Assembly (NCBI GenBank): GCA_026182355.1
Contig: JAPFBL010000254.1
Coordinates: forward strand, 5,825,001 to 5,889,000
Direction of reading: 5' to 3'
Source: Hermatobates lingyangjiaoensis
Lineage: Eukaryota > Arthropoda > Insecta > Hemiptera > Hermatobatidae
Length of the DNA: 64,000 nucleotides
Both the position numbers and the translations under genes were made by a program. This document shows, piece after piece, positions 21,215-33,984 of the stretch (position 1 is the stretch's first letter; each line of letters begins with the position of its first letter). Below the pieces are notes generated by a model, which made no database searches, was not told the origin of the DNA, and saw only the letters and a program-made list of their open reading frames with translations.

Positions 21215-22438
21215 ATGAGTGGTAACAGTTGTCCGGATGATGATGATGAAGGTGAAGAATCATGTTCTGAAAGTGATACTAGTGACGATAGTGAAACAGA
21301 AGTAACATCTAACCAATCAAGTGATGATGAGGTTGTGAAAACTATCTTACGCAGACAAGAATTGAAGAAAACTAATCCTCCTGATATTAAAACTGATGAA
21401 TTAATTACAGACATTTGTTTTAGTCCCAAAGATGATAAATTAGTTGTATGCTATCACAATGGTAATATTGATTTACATCAAATAAGTATAGATGAGTCTG
21501 ACATAATACACTCTTTCGAAAGTATTCATAATAATTCTTGCAGAGGTGCAGAATTTACACCCGATGGTAAATATGTTATTTCAGTTTCAAGTGATGGGGA
21601 TATTATACAAACTAATCTAGATAAAATGTCCAAACGAATTGTAAATTCTGATGAAAATAATTCATTTTTAAACGTAAAAGTTTTGAATCAAAACAACTGT
21701 GTAACAGGGGATGAGGCTGGTAATCTCTTACTCTGGGACATGAGAAATCAGTCTTATGTAGATAAAGCTAAAGTTTCAGAAGAAGGAATATCATATTTAC
21801 ATTATTCATATGAAAGTGAAAGAATATTCTGTACATCAGGAGATGGAGTACTAAGTGTTTATGATTTAAGAGGTTCGAAACGACTTAAATTATTTAACAA
21901 ATCAGATGCACATTCTTCCGAACTTACATCTTGTTGCCTGGTAAGGAGTGAAAGGAACGTTATATGCTCAACAAGCGAAGGAGAACTATTAATATTTCAA
22001 ATGGACCCTTTTGACTATGAACCTTATAAACCAACAAAGTCTAAACTTGAATTATCATCCGTTCTTACAGCAACAGAAAATATCGTTTTAGCCGCTTATG
22101 AGGATGGTCGTATATGTGCTGTTCATTTATTTCCTAATGCCTATGTTGGTCTAATTGGGAATCATAATTGGTATATAACTAAGTTAGACGTTAGCCATGA
22201 TGGTTCCATTATTGCTAGTGCTGCTGATTCAGTTAAATTTTGGAATATATCATTTCTAGAAGAGGTGGATAATTATATGGCGAAAGGTAAAAAGAAAAGT
22301 GAAAACCCGTTACCTTCATCTGGTATATTAAGTCGGAAAGAGTTTTTTTCAGATTTGAAAAGTGATAATGAAATGAATAACAGTAACAGTGATGATGATG
22401 CCGACGACGATAATGATGATGATCATGAGGGACTATAA
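21215..22438 (+). CDS. WDR55: WDR55-like WD40-repeat protein, intronless and nested in the arrestin intron
   Basis: Encodes 407 residues. WDR55 is a nucleolar beta-propeller protein involved in ribosomal RNA production. The N-terminus (residues 1-35) is acidic and serine-rich (DDDDEGEE, SESDTSDDSETE). About seven WD-like repeats follow, roughly residues 60-350. Recognisable blocks are DICFSPKDDKLVVCYHNGNI, FTPDGKYVISVSSDG, GDEAGNLLLWDMR, SGDGVLSVYDLRG and SADSVKFWNISFLEE. Two family marks clinch it: LFPNAYVGLIG before the last repeat, and a C-terminal FFSDL like the WDR55 FFA[DG]L, before an acidic tail (DDDADDDNDDD). Vertebrate WDR55 is about 380 residues, so the length fits. The ATG at 21215 is the first in frame; TAA at 22436. 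The frame is uninterrupted in very AT-rich DNA, implying selection. It has no introns and no poly(A) tract or target duplication, so retroposition, if it happened, was old. Confidence 0.9.
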   Translation: MSGNSCPDDDDEGEESCSESDTSDDSETEVTSNQSSDDEVVKTILRRQELKKTNPPDIKTDELITDICFSPKDDKLVVCYHNGNIDLHQISIDESDIIHSFESIHNNSCRGAEFTPDGKYVISVSSDGDIIQTNLDKMSKRIVNSDENNSFLNVKVLNQNNCVTGDEAGNLLLWDMRNQSYVDKAKVSEEGISYLHYSYESERIFCTSGDGVLSVYDLRGSKRLKLFNKSDAHSSELTSCCLVRSERNVICSTSEGELLIFQMDPFDYEPYKPTKSKLELSSVLTATENIVLAAYEDGRICAVHLFPNAYVGLIGNHNWYITKLDVSHDGSIIASAADSVKFWNISFLEEVDNYMAKGKKKSENPLPSSGILSRKEFFSDLKSDNEMNNSNSDDDADDDNDDDHEGL

Positions 22439-22554
22439 TAGTTAATTAACTTGTAAGTTAAAATTTGATGAAATTAAATTAACCAATTTATTTTATCAGA
22501 AATGTACATACCAAAATATGTATTTTGTACATACTTTTGTAAACATGTTTTTCT

Positions 22555-22560
22555 AATAAA
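22555..22560 (+). terminator. Poly(A) signal AATAAA of the WDR55-like gene
   Basis: AATAAA lies 117 bases after the stop codon and is followed by a T-rich tract (GGTTTTTTTTACC), as expected for a cleavage site about 15-25 bases downstream. Confidence 0.7.
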
Positions 22561-22871
22561 TGTGGTTTTTTTTACCAGTTGTGTATTTTATCATCTTAAT
22601 TTTTTTAAAGGTTTAATTTAAATAATTACTTATTAGTTTTATTTAGCGACAAAATAAAAGAAGGTATTTTGTGCACATTTAAATAACTATATTTTCTAAG
22701 ACCAAAGTTTTGATCAGTTATGAATATTGAAACATTTTTTTTATGTTTTAGACATAGCTAACAAAATTTAAATTCATTTTTATGAAATAGCATTTTTTTA
22801 GAAAATGTTGAAAAATTATCTAATTATCTGAAATGTAGATGATTTTTCAGAGAAGTGTTTAGTAAAAAATC

Positions 22872-23160
22872 TGGAGTGGCCTACAGTTAACTTCACTCTA
22901 AGTAAAAAAATATCGAAGTAGTTAACATGATTTTTGTCTCCTCAACAAAGCTTTCATATTCAGTCATAAGTAATAATTTTTATGCTATTGAAAAGAATAC
23001 CTTTTTTGTTGTTTTATCAATTTGCAGATATCTTTTATTTATTTTTTCTCATTTGATTAAATCATGCATGTGTACTTTATATCCCTGTCTTAAAGTTCTA
23101 TCTGTTTATCCAATATAGTGGTCTCCGAAATTATGCATCTTATTCTCTAAATCTCATTTT
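22872..23160. repeat. Fragment related to the inside of the hAT element at 56699-58015
   Basis: Aligns by eye with 57468-57755. Shared blocks are TGGCCTACA, TTTTTGTC.CCTCA, TGTGTACTTTATATC, CTGTTTATCCAATATAGTGG and ATCTTATTCTCTAAA. No terminal repeats are seen here, so it is a truncated copy just downstream of WDR55. The 63-codon open frame within it is not a gene. Confidence 0.65.
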
Positions 23161-23164
23161 AGAA

Positions 23165-26100
23165 TTTGAAATATCCATTAATGAATGTGTTTATTAATTA
23201 ATGAAAATAAAAATGCTTAACGCTTTGGTATTTACAGTGGCGAATAAGTTCAACGATAGGCAATTTTTTCCCTAACTTGGGCAGGCAAGAATGAACGCAA
23301 GCGCAGCCTAAAGTAGAAGTGGCCTGATATTCACCTTTCAACTCTATACAACGTAGTCTTTAAGTATTTTAATATTCGTCCTTGTTATAGAGTCACAATT
23401 ATTGTATGACAAACAATCGTTCAATTCCCTTTAGTTGAAGCCTCTAATATTTCACTAGTTACTACTCTATTCTTATTTTAATGTATGAGGGTCGTGCAAA
23501 GTTTCTAAAAATGTACAAAGTAGTCATTTAGAAGTAGTTTAATATAAGTAAATCAATTTCTTCATTTAGCCAGATTGCCAGCTTATAATATGTTACAAAG
23601 TCAGTCAATCTTTTTTCTGCGCTGGTCCGAATGATGTTAAGCTGTTAACATTTTAGTCCCGCCATTATTATTATAATATGGCTAAAGAGCCTGAGTGATT
23701 TATATAGTACGTTGTGACTACATACACCTCAGTATGTTGCCTGATTAGGAACTTATCTCATAAACTTAATACATCCCGGTTATGTGGGTTTTATCTAATG
23801 ATTTCTTATGGGTGATTGATTCCCAGACATAAGTTCTTTAGTTTACACCTCCGCCAGACAGATTTCCTGACATCAGGAACTGTGGGTGTCTTATCATTAT
23901 TCTTTTTTTACTTTTCATGGTTACCATGTTATAAAAACAAATAATTAACTGAAGAATTGACTGTTAATTTAAAATATAAATATGAAATAACTTCTCTAAT
24001 CACAATTTTAGTTAAATTACAAAAAGTACCACACAGTGATGAAAAGAATGGAATTATCTTGAACCTGATACAGATTCGAAAAGCAAATCTTTTTCATTAA
24101 TCATTTAATTTAATAAATTAGTGACTAACTAGATTGGGTAGATAGTTTTGAATTTTATTCTAATCAACCGGTAAACATGAATTCTGTGAAAAAAAATATT
24201 TGGGAAACATAAAGGTAGTACTACTTGAAGGAATAGAGGGTACTTCTTTTTATCAGTTTGGCAAAACCTTCAAATGCAAATACAAACCTTTATGTACCCA
24301 GTATACTTATCTATTTTTCCCATTATTTAAATGTTGATATTCAGCCGTTGGTGATGGGTTATTTCATATTGTATTTTCAAATATTATAATTTAAAATCTA
24401 ACGTTCTTTTCATCGATTTTAAATTATAAAGGGTACATTAAATGAGATAATGTTTGATATAATAATTAGAACAATTATAAACTGTACCTATAATTACAGT
24501 TCATAGTGAAAAAAAGTAGTGAATATTTTGAATTACCTACTGATTTTAAACATATTTCTCTACATAAGTATTTCGATAAACTCATTAACGCAGGTTAATG
24601 GTTTTATATCTTTCAGTCTCAATTTTTAAATATGAGTAGTTTCTTGAATGTTAAAATTGTTTATATTATTTTATAAAAATGTAATTTTAATAGAACAAAA
24701 TGTAAGAATATAATTTGATTGAATTGACTAAAAACTGATCAATTTATATTTTTCATTATTATCTGTTCTTAAATTATAACTACATTTTTATAAATTTAGC
24801 TTTGATTTTTTTACTGCCTGCGCCTTACAATGTGATTGTATTAAATAAAGCTTGTTTTGTGAGAATTCATTCTTAATACTTGCCGAGAGCTTGTTGTGTT
24901 CATATTGCTAAATGATTAGATCATTTTCAATATTGAATGATTTAGTTTTTTAAAAAACTTGTATTGACCAAGACAGGATGAAATTGAGTTAGAAAGTTGA
25001 AGGAGCCAAGCAAGGGCAGGATTTTGGAGTGGTGCTTAGAAAGTGTAATGAAGGCCTTACTCTTCATCGCTCCAGATTAAAATTGACCCTCAATGGAATC
25101 GCTTTTAATCAAAAACATTTTGCAAAATTTATTTCAAAAGTTTACTTGCATTCACATAAAGCATATAATTTGTGCTAAAACAATAACAACTAATATTATT
25201 TAAATAATGACTATTCATTTAAGTAAGTTGGTGGATTATTTGATACCTACTACACTAACTCAGAGATGCTTAATATTGTAAGTACTACTGTATTTTGGCA
25301 ATATTAATAAGATTATCTTTGAGGGTCGTTAAGTAATCGCTTTATAATTAGTTCCCGAAAGCATTCAATATACTCCACCAAGGAAGGAATGTAGTCTTAA
25401 TGACTCTACAATGTTAGAGTCTTATACATTAATCTTCTTAGCAGAAACCAAACGTCTAAGTCTCATCCATCTCGAGTGGGCTATGCAGTAGTCACTCTCA
25501 TACTTCTTTAATATAATTTTACAGTCTTTTATTCCGAAACCCCTTCAATTTGAATCTATAAGTTACCAGATAATAGTTTTATAAATTATATGTATAAATA
25601 CCTTAAAACCATTATAAAGTTTTAAAAAATTCCTTTTTTTCTAAATGATTAAAAAATTTGTATATAATTTTTTTTTATTTGTTCATTATATCTATCCCTT
25701 TTATATCACTGCTTTTCCCTTCTCGTACTCGCATGGCTGACTGATTGTCAGTTGGTACTTAGACGATCACTTTTTTCCCTGATGGTAGAAGTAAGAATTG
25801 ATTTCATAGAAAACATATGCTAACTATAGAGAACTTTCCAGTTACTGATGTTGATATATCCACAGTTATCTAGGGTAACATAGCGACGAAGTGTAATTAA
25901 CGATATCTATTCTCTTATTAGTAGTTAGCAAAAAGAGTAAAGCAAATAACAAAAGAGGGCCATTAAAAAGTAGAAGCAAAAAGTTCAAAAAACGTGAATT
26001 CTTATAACATTAAGACTTTAAATTATATATAAACTATATTTGTTGAGATTTTTTTACATCAAAAGTTTGCAAGACATTGATATTTGAGGGAAATGAACCC

Positions 26101-29100
26101 CTCTTTTTCAGAGGGGATGTCATTTGGGAATTTGTATAGTGTAAACGAACGCACAGGTACCTGCTTTTTATAGTTATAGATTTTTTTTTCAGAAATTTAA
26201 AAACTCTACTAATCATTGAGTATAAATGCTAAACAAAAGCAGGTTTCAGCATAACCGAATGGAAGCTACTTCAAATTTTTAGCTGCCAGATATAGGTTAT
26301 TTGAAGCTTCAAGCATATCTAGATCACTCCTGGCATGAACGAACAGACGTCTAACTCGTCAACGGAAAACTTTTTATTAGAAAAAATTATACTTAATCAT
26401 ATGTTTATTCTTTTTATATTGAAGTGTAGAATATGTGGTTGCAGAAATTGGATTACAGAATTACATTTTGATGAGAGTATTGAACAGGTTATAGCAGCTA
26501 AGGGATATAACGTATATTGTTTTCTCATATAAGAAATAAATAATTATATTTATATTTTCTTTATTGTTCCCTTAATAAAGGAAAAAGACACATAATAACA
26601 AGACTAGAGTCTAGGGATGGGATGAATAGTAATGCAGTAAAGCAACAGCTGTTTTATCAATAAAGGAATGGACTGATAAAAATGTACAGGTATATGAATA
26701 GTCGTGCAGAGAAAGCGTAATTCACCGTTGAATCAGAGTTTTCCAATACCACAAGCGATATGCGTTTATCTGTTAAAAGTCTCTTTGGTTTGTTTTCAGG
26801 CATATATATAAAGCGAGAGGTAAATAGAATGGTTGTAATTTTTTTATGTAATATGTTGGGAATAATTATAATTCCCTAAGAGGTGAATCCTAATGAAACA
26901 ATTTCGAAATACCTTCATCACTGATTGAACTTACAGTAATGATTCAATAGGAGAAATTCATAAAGTTGGTCTTTTTCAAGTATACACGGTTCCCATAGAG
27001 CGTATTTTAGGCAGAATTTTGGGGTAAATCATTTTGAACATATCAGCAGTGTAGGAAGGCTATGCAGCATTGTGTTTAAATATTGATAAAATAAACCTAT
27101 TTGTTTTATGAGATGTTAACCTTTAGTATCTAAGTCTTTTGCATAAGGAGTATTTCCCAAGCTTTTATACTAGCACACAGTCAAGAATTGAGCGGATTTG
27201 TACAATACACCAGAAATCATGAGAAAGATTTACAATAAAAAGCAGCCTCCACAGGAGTTTTAATGATATGTCAACCGAATAGTCCCTGTTTAATATTTTA
27301 CGTCTTGATAAGGTTCATTTAGACGGTATACGTTTTCGTCCCTAATGACTTCTTACTGTATAGAAGTACTGTATTTTCAATTTTACATATTGCTTGTTCT
27401 AGATTTTATTTTTGCGTATTGAATCTTTAATTGTTTATATTAATCTTTCTTATCTATTTTTACTCTCCCAGTAATTTATTGTTTTTTATAAAACGTGTTA
27501 ATAATCTTGGGGCACATTTAAAAGACGTTCGCAACAAAAATGTGTCGTGATTGAGCTAGTGCATAATTGATTTCATCAACTTTTTTTACAACATTCGTCA
27601 GAACTCATGATTTAGGTGTGGACCCGACAGTCAATCAGATTGAAAAGAAGCATTCATGTATAAATTTCTTTCCTTAGTTCTACTAGGCCACATCCCTCAA
27701 TGAAATACTGAAAGAACCAACTCCAGTAGATTGAGATTATTGATCTCTTGACTTATATAAATGAGTATTTTTGTATATAAGAATTAAGTTTCTGTACAAA
27801 TTTATAAAGAAATAATAGAGCTTATACTAAGGGTATTTTGGACTGCCAAACATGAAAAATAGACAGTACATAACTATGTGACAATATTACCAGACAGCCT
27901 TACGAGAGTGGAGAGTGTTCACATTTGTCTAGCACAGGGAATATACCACATAAAAGGCCAAAGTATGCAAGGACTAGATATGAATAATATGGAAATCTAA
28001 CTCTAAAAAAATATCCTAATTAAATACCTAATAAATTACACAATCAATATAAAGCAATAATACAAATCTACCCGCAAACATTACGAATTAAACCACAAGA
28101 TATAAACAGTTACATAACTTGCTATAAATGACTACTGGTCGCCTAAATAATTAATGCTAAGAAGGGGTTTTTAATAAAATGTAAGATACCTACTGAATGT
28201 ATCTCAATATGTATTGTATTTTGTTCTAAAAACACAATTTTTTAACCTCTAATGACTAAAGTATCGAATAAACTGTACCACCAGTATCATAGGGTATCGG
28301 ACCATTGCACCGACATCAAAACCCTAACACGAAATTGAAAAACTTAATTTCTTTTAAATATTCTTTATTATTTTATTTAATATTTTATTATTTTCTTTTA
28401 AATATAAAACATTTCCTCATAAAAATGAAATAAGTTCAACTAAAAACAAATAATTTGATATTAAAGTATTGACTTAATACCAATAATTGCGACTCTGCTA
28501 CAGATAAAACAGTGCCCCTCAACTCCGGCTGTTGGCTTCTCCAAAGTGCAGTTGAATACAGGGAAGTTCATGATGAACAGCAGTCATAAATTAAGAACAA
28601 TCAACGTGCTGAAAACTTCTTCAGTCTCTTTAAACTTGAACGGCCCAAATCTCTAATTACGTTTTGAAGGACGCATAGAGACCCCGAAATTGTCCAGGTC
28701 TCACTTTAGACTATCATACCAGAGGGTGTTATTGGACCACTACAGAACAAACTGGGGGTTGAGATCCACAACCCCAAGTGAATTTTTTTTCTGACGTCGT
28801 CTACCACCTCCAAATCTGCACATCTCAAGCTGTAAGAACCCCGTCGCATAGCTACTTTTCACCATTAAAGCTTGTTTCAATAAAATTTAAGTCGATAGTA
28901 AAATTTTATGAAGGTTTGCTGATAAAGGTGTTTTCAGAACAGTTTCCATTAAATTTAACTTTATGTATGACACATTGTTCGAATTATTGATCGTCAGAAT
29001 GTCAACAGAAACGCACTTATATGGTATAACTTATACAACAAGACCTGACACTAAAACTTCATTTGAAGATATTATTATAGCAAGCAACAAAAAATCGGTC

Positions 29101-29275
29101 TCTATTAATAACCACCAGTTCACTGTTAATGTTGAGAGTAATTTACAGTATTAAATGATCAGGACAAAGTTCTTAAAAGGTTCTGATACAAAACTAAATG
29201 GTTGTCCTTAGTATAAAGAAGCTGAAATTACATCTGTATGTAAAAGGTTTCAACTTGCTTCTCACTCATCGGTGA
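23165..29275. other. Intron sequence, nothing recognised
   Basis: A 6-kb AT-rich stretch without a supported gene, RNA or transposon end. Short open frames (for example 26335-26532 and 28778-29154) match no family I recognise. Confidence 0.5.
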
Positions 29276-29500
29276 ATGAATTTAAACGCTATGTGTACGT
29301 TCACGCTGCTATATTCCCAAGAGTAACACCCATTATTGATCTGCTCTCAAGTTAGCCCTAGTAGTGAGTGAGAGAGTATTCAGTCACATGAACTTGCTCA
29401 AAACAACGTGTTCGACAATTCCAATAAATCATAAAACAACACTTACGCGTTGTTTAGAAAATATTATTACAACAATATTCGTCTCTCCTTTGTGCTACTA
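29276..29500 (+). pseudogene. hAT transposase C-terminal remnant
   Basis: The plus strand from 29365 reads VSERVFSHMNLLKTTCST, like the hAT dimerisation region ([SC]ERxFSxMNxIKTKLR), continuing to TLTRCLENIITT. Just upstream in another frame, FKRYVYVHAAIFPRV may be the preceding part. Several stops and a frame change separate them. The domain normally allows hAT transposase to oligomerise. No terminal repeats or catalytic motifs were found nearby. Confidence 0.5.
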
Positions 29501-29689
29501 ACACAGAAATAAATATAATATTATTTAGCTCCTATGTTTGTCTTCATAACCTGACTGGTTCCATACTTAGTCCATAATCAAGATCAAAACCGAATGTTAA
29601 TCTTTGTTATTGCGAATGTATCCTACTTTCTGTTCAGTCCACTGTTCTTTCCCTATGTTATTATTTTAGCCAACATTACCTTAAAATAT

Positions 29690-29960
29690 TTGTGGGACTA
29701 ATTTCATTTTGATGGATCTCATGCTTATTTATTACTTTACTATAAGTAAAGTATAGTGATTGTGAAAAAAATTGATCTCGAGATTTTGAATGAATTACAT
29801 GTTTTGAGGTCCCAGAAGTCGTTTTATGAAGTTTTTTCGATGAAGTCTGTGTGTTTTGGGTGGGTAGGTGGGTGAGTGTGTATCCAAAGTTTGTGGCCAC
29901 GCCGCTACCATCCAGAATCTTTGATGGATGAAGTTGATAGTACTTTACACAAAAATGAGC
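29690..29960 (-). mobile_element. 3' tail of a retroelement (degenerate)
   Basis: Read on the minus strand: ACAAACTTTGGATACACACT, an ACACACAGACTTCATCGAAA block, GACCTCAAAACATG and TCAAAATCTCGAGATC, ending in a small hairpin (ATACTTTAC-TTA-TAGTAAAGTA) and A-rich sequence. I associate this layout with the 3' untranslated ends of some invertebrate non-LTR elements, from memory only. No coding sequence remains, and the 106-codon open frame over it is a by-product. Confidence 0.35.
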
Positions 29961-30627
29961 CTCATGGTGTACTTGAGCCCAATTGTTTGGGAGCAATTAT
30001 GCTCTCTTGGTATGACGGATTTTTCTCACAAAATGCTTTAATCTATATTTTGCACAATTCAATAAAATTTAATATTCAATTTACATTGAATATTAAATTG
30101 TGGAATATAAATATAAGATTATCGAATAAGTTGTGGTGTATGGTTTGGCTGGGAGAAGTGTGTGTTCGTTCTCAGAAGAGTAGAATTTGCTATCTGATAA
30201 ATGATAAAAAATTTTCGAGTTTTTATTGAAATAGGATACTTGCTTTTATGAGCATAAATCTAATGAGCTAATGTATTCATAAGTAAATAAATGACGTTTG
30301 GAGTCTCGTAGATGGTTGGTATTGATTTTGAATAGAACCATAAAAAAAATTTTAAAGTAATAAAATTTTAAGTATAGTAATAATATTATGTTCCTTCCGG
30401 CTTCCTTACTGTTTTCTGTAGAGCAGAAAAAGGAAAGGAAGAAGAAACACTGAATGGAGACGTAAAAGCGTCCAGGAACGAGAAAGTTTTAAAAGTATAG
30501 CAAAGTAATACTGTTATATATCAAAGTATATAAAAAATATTGAAAAATTAATGTTTCGTATTCAATCATGTTTAAGGATGAATGTTTGGAATTACAAGAA
30601 ATGTTACAATTTAATTGATTAGTAGTA
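29961..30627. other. AT-rich, nothing recognised
   Basis: A 117-codon open frame at 29876-30229 spans the border with the retroelement tail and has no recognisable domain. Confidence 0.5.
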
Positions 30628-30760
30628 GGTAACACTGAAACGTAGTTGGTAACACCGATTGGTAGTTGGTAACACTGAGTAGAAGTTGGCAATACTGAAT
30701 TGTAGTTGAGAAACTAGCAGTTGGTAACACTGAGTAGCAGTTAGTAACTACTGATGGGTG
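30628..30760. repeat. 20-bp minisatellite, ~6.5 copies
   Basis: The unit GGTAACACTGAGTAGTAGTT (consensus) starts at 30628, 30648, 30668, 30688, 30708, 30723 and 30743. One unit has a 5-base deletion. Confidence 0.9.
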
Positions 30761-30779
30761 TTATTGAAATGATTTGAGA

Positions 30780-31175
30780 GTTAGTCAGATATAGCGTTGT
30801 GAAGCAATGCGATTTCCTGAAGAGACTGACATTTGGCGTTACGAGTGCAGTAAATTTCTGACGAGACTCAGAGGTGGCGTTGTGAACAGTACAATATTTG
30901 AAGATATTCATAGATCGCGTTACGAGGGCAATTAATTTAAGTGATCAGAGATGTAATTGTGAGCGCAATATAATTTCTTGAAAAGACACAATTGCGTTAG
31001 AAACGCATTTAATTTCTAGAATTGACTTAGAGATGGCGTTGTAAGCGCTGTTTTAACATAAAGAGACTCGATGATGTCTTTACGAGAGCAGTTAATTTCT
31101 GGAATTAACTCGGAGATGGAGTTGCAAGTGCAGTGTTACTTCTCGAAAGACTCAGAGATGGCTTTTTGAAATTTG
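30780..31175. repeat. ~41-bp diverged minisatellite, ~9 copies
   Basis: Units carry AGAGATGGCGTTGTGAGCGC and then AATTTCTGGAA..GACTC. The GGCGTT position recurs near 30793, 30835, 30876, 30916, 30993, 31035, 31118 and 31160, mostly 40-42 bases apart, with diverged units between. Confidence 0.85.
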
Positions 31176-33640
31176 ATCTGTGTAAGAGTGTATAGTATGT
31201 GTCCTTGTTTGTGTGTGTATGTGTGTGTGAGTTTGTGTTTGGGGTTCGTGTGTGACAGAGAGAGATTATATGTGTGTGTATAACAGGATTCCCAAGAATG
31301 AAAAAAAATATGAATTATCAAGTTTTGTAGTTCAATATCTGTTATCCCTGTTCCTCGGCACCAATATAGCACTTTTTTTGATAATACTTTTATATGAAAA
31401 AAAAATTGTTGTAGTTATTAGAATTTTATCCATAAAATTTTGATTAAAATCATGTGGTTTGGATGTTTTTATCTGTCATTCAATATATAATGGGTGCAAT
31501 CTACATAGAAATTGTCCATCAAGGTCAAAATTAAACTTATTTTGGAATAGTGAAAAAATCGAAGTTTTAAAAGATTCTAATTGCATTGATTGTTATATGA
31601 AACAAAATAAAGGAAAATATTAGTTAATAAATATTAAGTCTGATCCGAATTGGGTTAACTGAGAGAATGAATGGAGAGAATCGGCTTTTGTTTAGAAAAG
31701 AATACGCCAGAAACTTGTCTGCCTCCTGGCATAACCGGCGAGAAAAAGAAATCTTTTGATCGGATGTATCCAAAGCTGTACTACATGCCAAAGGTTTTTT
31801 CATGAAATTTCAAAGGTTTTTATTTATGAAAATTATTGGTAATTATTATTGTTATTGATTTCTCATAAAAATTATACGCATTTTTTCTTTAATAAATAGA
31901 ATATAATTCAAATCTAAGAAGTTTTATATTTAATTTAGTACAGTTTGTCTGTTTAATATGAATCTTAATCATAGGGTTTCAGAGGTAATCCCCCATTACC
32001 ATGTATGTTCTATCACTATATAAGCCATACTACTTGAACATGATTGTTTCAGTTATGTATAACTGGTGCACACATGGTAATTAAGTCCGATGTATGGTTT
32101 TATAACTAATCGTATTCTTGACGCCATGTTCTTTATTTGAATGAGTCTTTAAGTGAATTATGTGAACTCCATCTGTATTCTAATGAACCAAAGCAGTGCA
32201 GATAATTATGTATTGAACAGCTCTATGTGGATGATTTGTTTTAGATCGCAATTATATCTAAATTTGTAAAAGTTATAACAGATGAAGTATAATAAAAAGA
32301 TATCTATAACATTTTGACTAATTTATTTTAAAACTAATTGACTTCAGGCACAGTGAAAGTGTATTATTGTGTTCTTTCTATGAATCTAGTTTCAATATAT
32401 CTATATCCGAGTATATTATTATTTAAACAATGTTTTCTTATCTCTACCATATATATTCTATTCTATTTTACTTTATAGAGATTACGTCTAGCTGGACCAA
32501 CTCTCGATAAGTTTCTGAGCGCAGTGCAGGTTGTGCTCAAACTGTTTGATGGTTATACTGTTCAAATTGATATTTCACCACTGGCCCTGACACGAATATT
32601 ACACAAAAGATGACAACTATTCTGTTTTAGATTAGTTGCATGAGAAGTTAGTAAATGAATATTTTCATAATTGAGAACTTACATAAGAGAAAGGAGGGGA
32701 GATGCTAGATCAATTTGTACTTTTTACAAGTCCCATTAAGAGTACGGCATATTGTGGTGGAGTGCTCGTAACACCGAAGGTTAAGAGAGAAATCAAGAGT
32801 TCTCTCCGACCTGACATTAGCAATAAAAACAGGAAAACATAAACAAATGATACAATTTTTAAGGAGTGTAAGATCTCATGCCAATATAAGTTCCAGATAT
32901 ATGAGGTAAATGTTACTTAGATGAGGATTGAATAGATTACGCATAGCGCTAATGTCTCCAGGGCGATGTTTATTGTAGATGGTCTACTGGATATTCTAAG
33001 TAATCAAGGATACCATAGTTAAGAGTTTGTGGATATCTTTGTGATTATAAGAAGATCAATGATTCATGGCACTGCCTTTATGTTCATGCAACATGCTATT
33101 TAAAGAAAATAAGTAAAGAATAATGGCATTGATATAAACATAAACAGTCCTTATACATTTCTCAAGGAGAAAGAAGGTTGATCTTTTTTTTCTAACGCCG
33201 ACACTTACAACATTTTCATCTTTTACTGCTGTTCTAGGGATGGAAAGTGTGATTCATTTATTATTTGGCACCCATTTTAGTCATGAGTGAGCCACATTAC
33301 ATGGTTATTCTACATTGGGAGTCCTCAATTTTGCCCTAACTAACTTGTATTTGGAGTAGGGGATCTTTAATTAGTACAGCAGAACCTCGCAGGACGAGTT
33401 TAATTCTTTCCCAGTCCGAGCTCGAATTGTGATTTACTCATTGCTTTGGAATTAATATGAAAATAAATAAACCGTTACATCCCCAAAATGGCTGTTTTTA
33501 AGTTTCTTTTTTAAACAGAAAAGGTGCAATTCGAAAAAATAAACAATATTGTATATGTAGTATCTATCTATCTATCTATATGCTTATAAAACTCTGATGT
33601 TCGCGTTTAAATATTTGCACACTCTCTAAATTGAATAAAA
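31176..33640. other. Intron sequence, nothing recognised
   Basis: A GT/GA-rich patch (31205-31280) directly follows the minisatellite. The rest is AT-rich with no supported feature. Confidence 0.5.
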
Positions 33641-33649
33641 TATTAGTAA

Positions 33650-33722
33650 TTTGGTGGGCATCAAACCCACGCCCATCGAATTGAAGATCCAGCGCGCTAT
33701 CTATTGTACCAGAGGGACTTTT
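33650..33722 (-). repeat. tRNA-like sequence, probably a tRNA pseudogene or SINE head
   Basis: The minus strand has a T-arm with a perfect 5-bp stem and 7-base loop (GTGGG-TTTGATG-CCCAC) and an A-box-like AATAGATAGCGCG. The anticodon stem has one mismatch, the base before the anticodon is not T, and the acceptor stem does not close. It is therefore not a functional tRNA. Confidence 0.5.
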
Positions 33723-33984
33723 CTACAATAAGCTCCCAAACTTCATATAAATGACGTCGAAAGGTTACATAATAGTTTTTTGACCTAATTATAATGATTC
33801 AATTATTAATAAATTTAAAAAAAGTCTATTTAATGAACAATCGACGAGAATTTGAAATATTTATTTAATATACATATCAAGTGATAATTATTATCGTTAA
33901 CAGTATTAAAAATTATCGAATTAATATAAGTAATATATTAACACTCCACAATTATGTCGTAATCAAAAAACAGTTTGTCATAAT

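Noticed and set aside
21181..21429. Open frame antisense to the WDR55 N-terminus
   Set aside because: Serine-rich shadow of the acidic repeat codons of the real gene.
29876..30229. 117-codon open frame
   Set aside because: Spans the border of a degenerate retroelement tail and AT-rich DNA; no conserved domain.
30628..31175. CRISPR array
   Set aside because: Regular spacing comes from contiguous tandem units with no unique spacers, in a eukaryotic genome.
33650..33722. Functional tRNA gene
   Set aside because: The T-arm is perfect but the acceptor stem does not close, the anticodon stem has a mismatch and the base before the anticodon is not T. Kept only as tRNA-like sequence.
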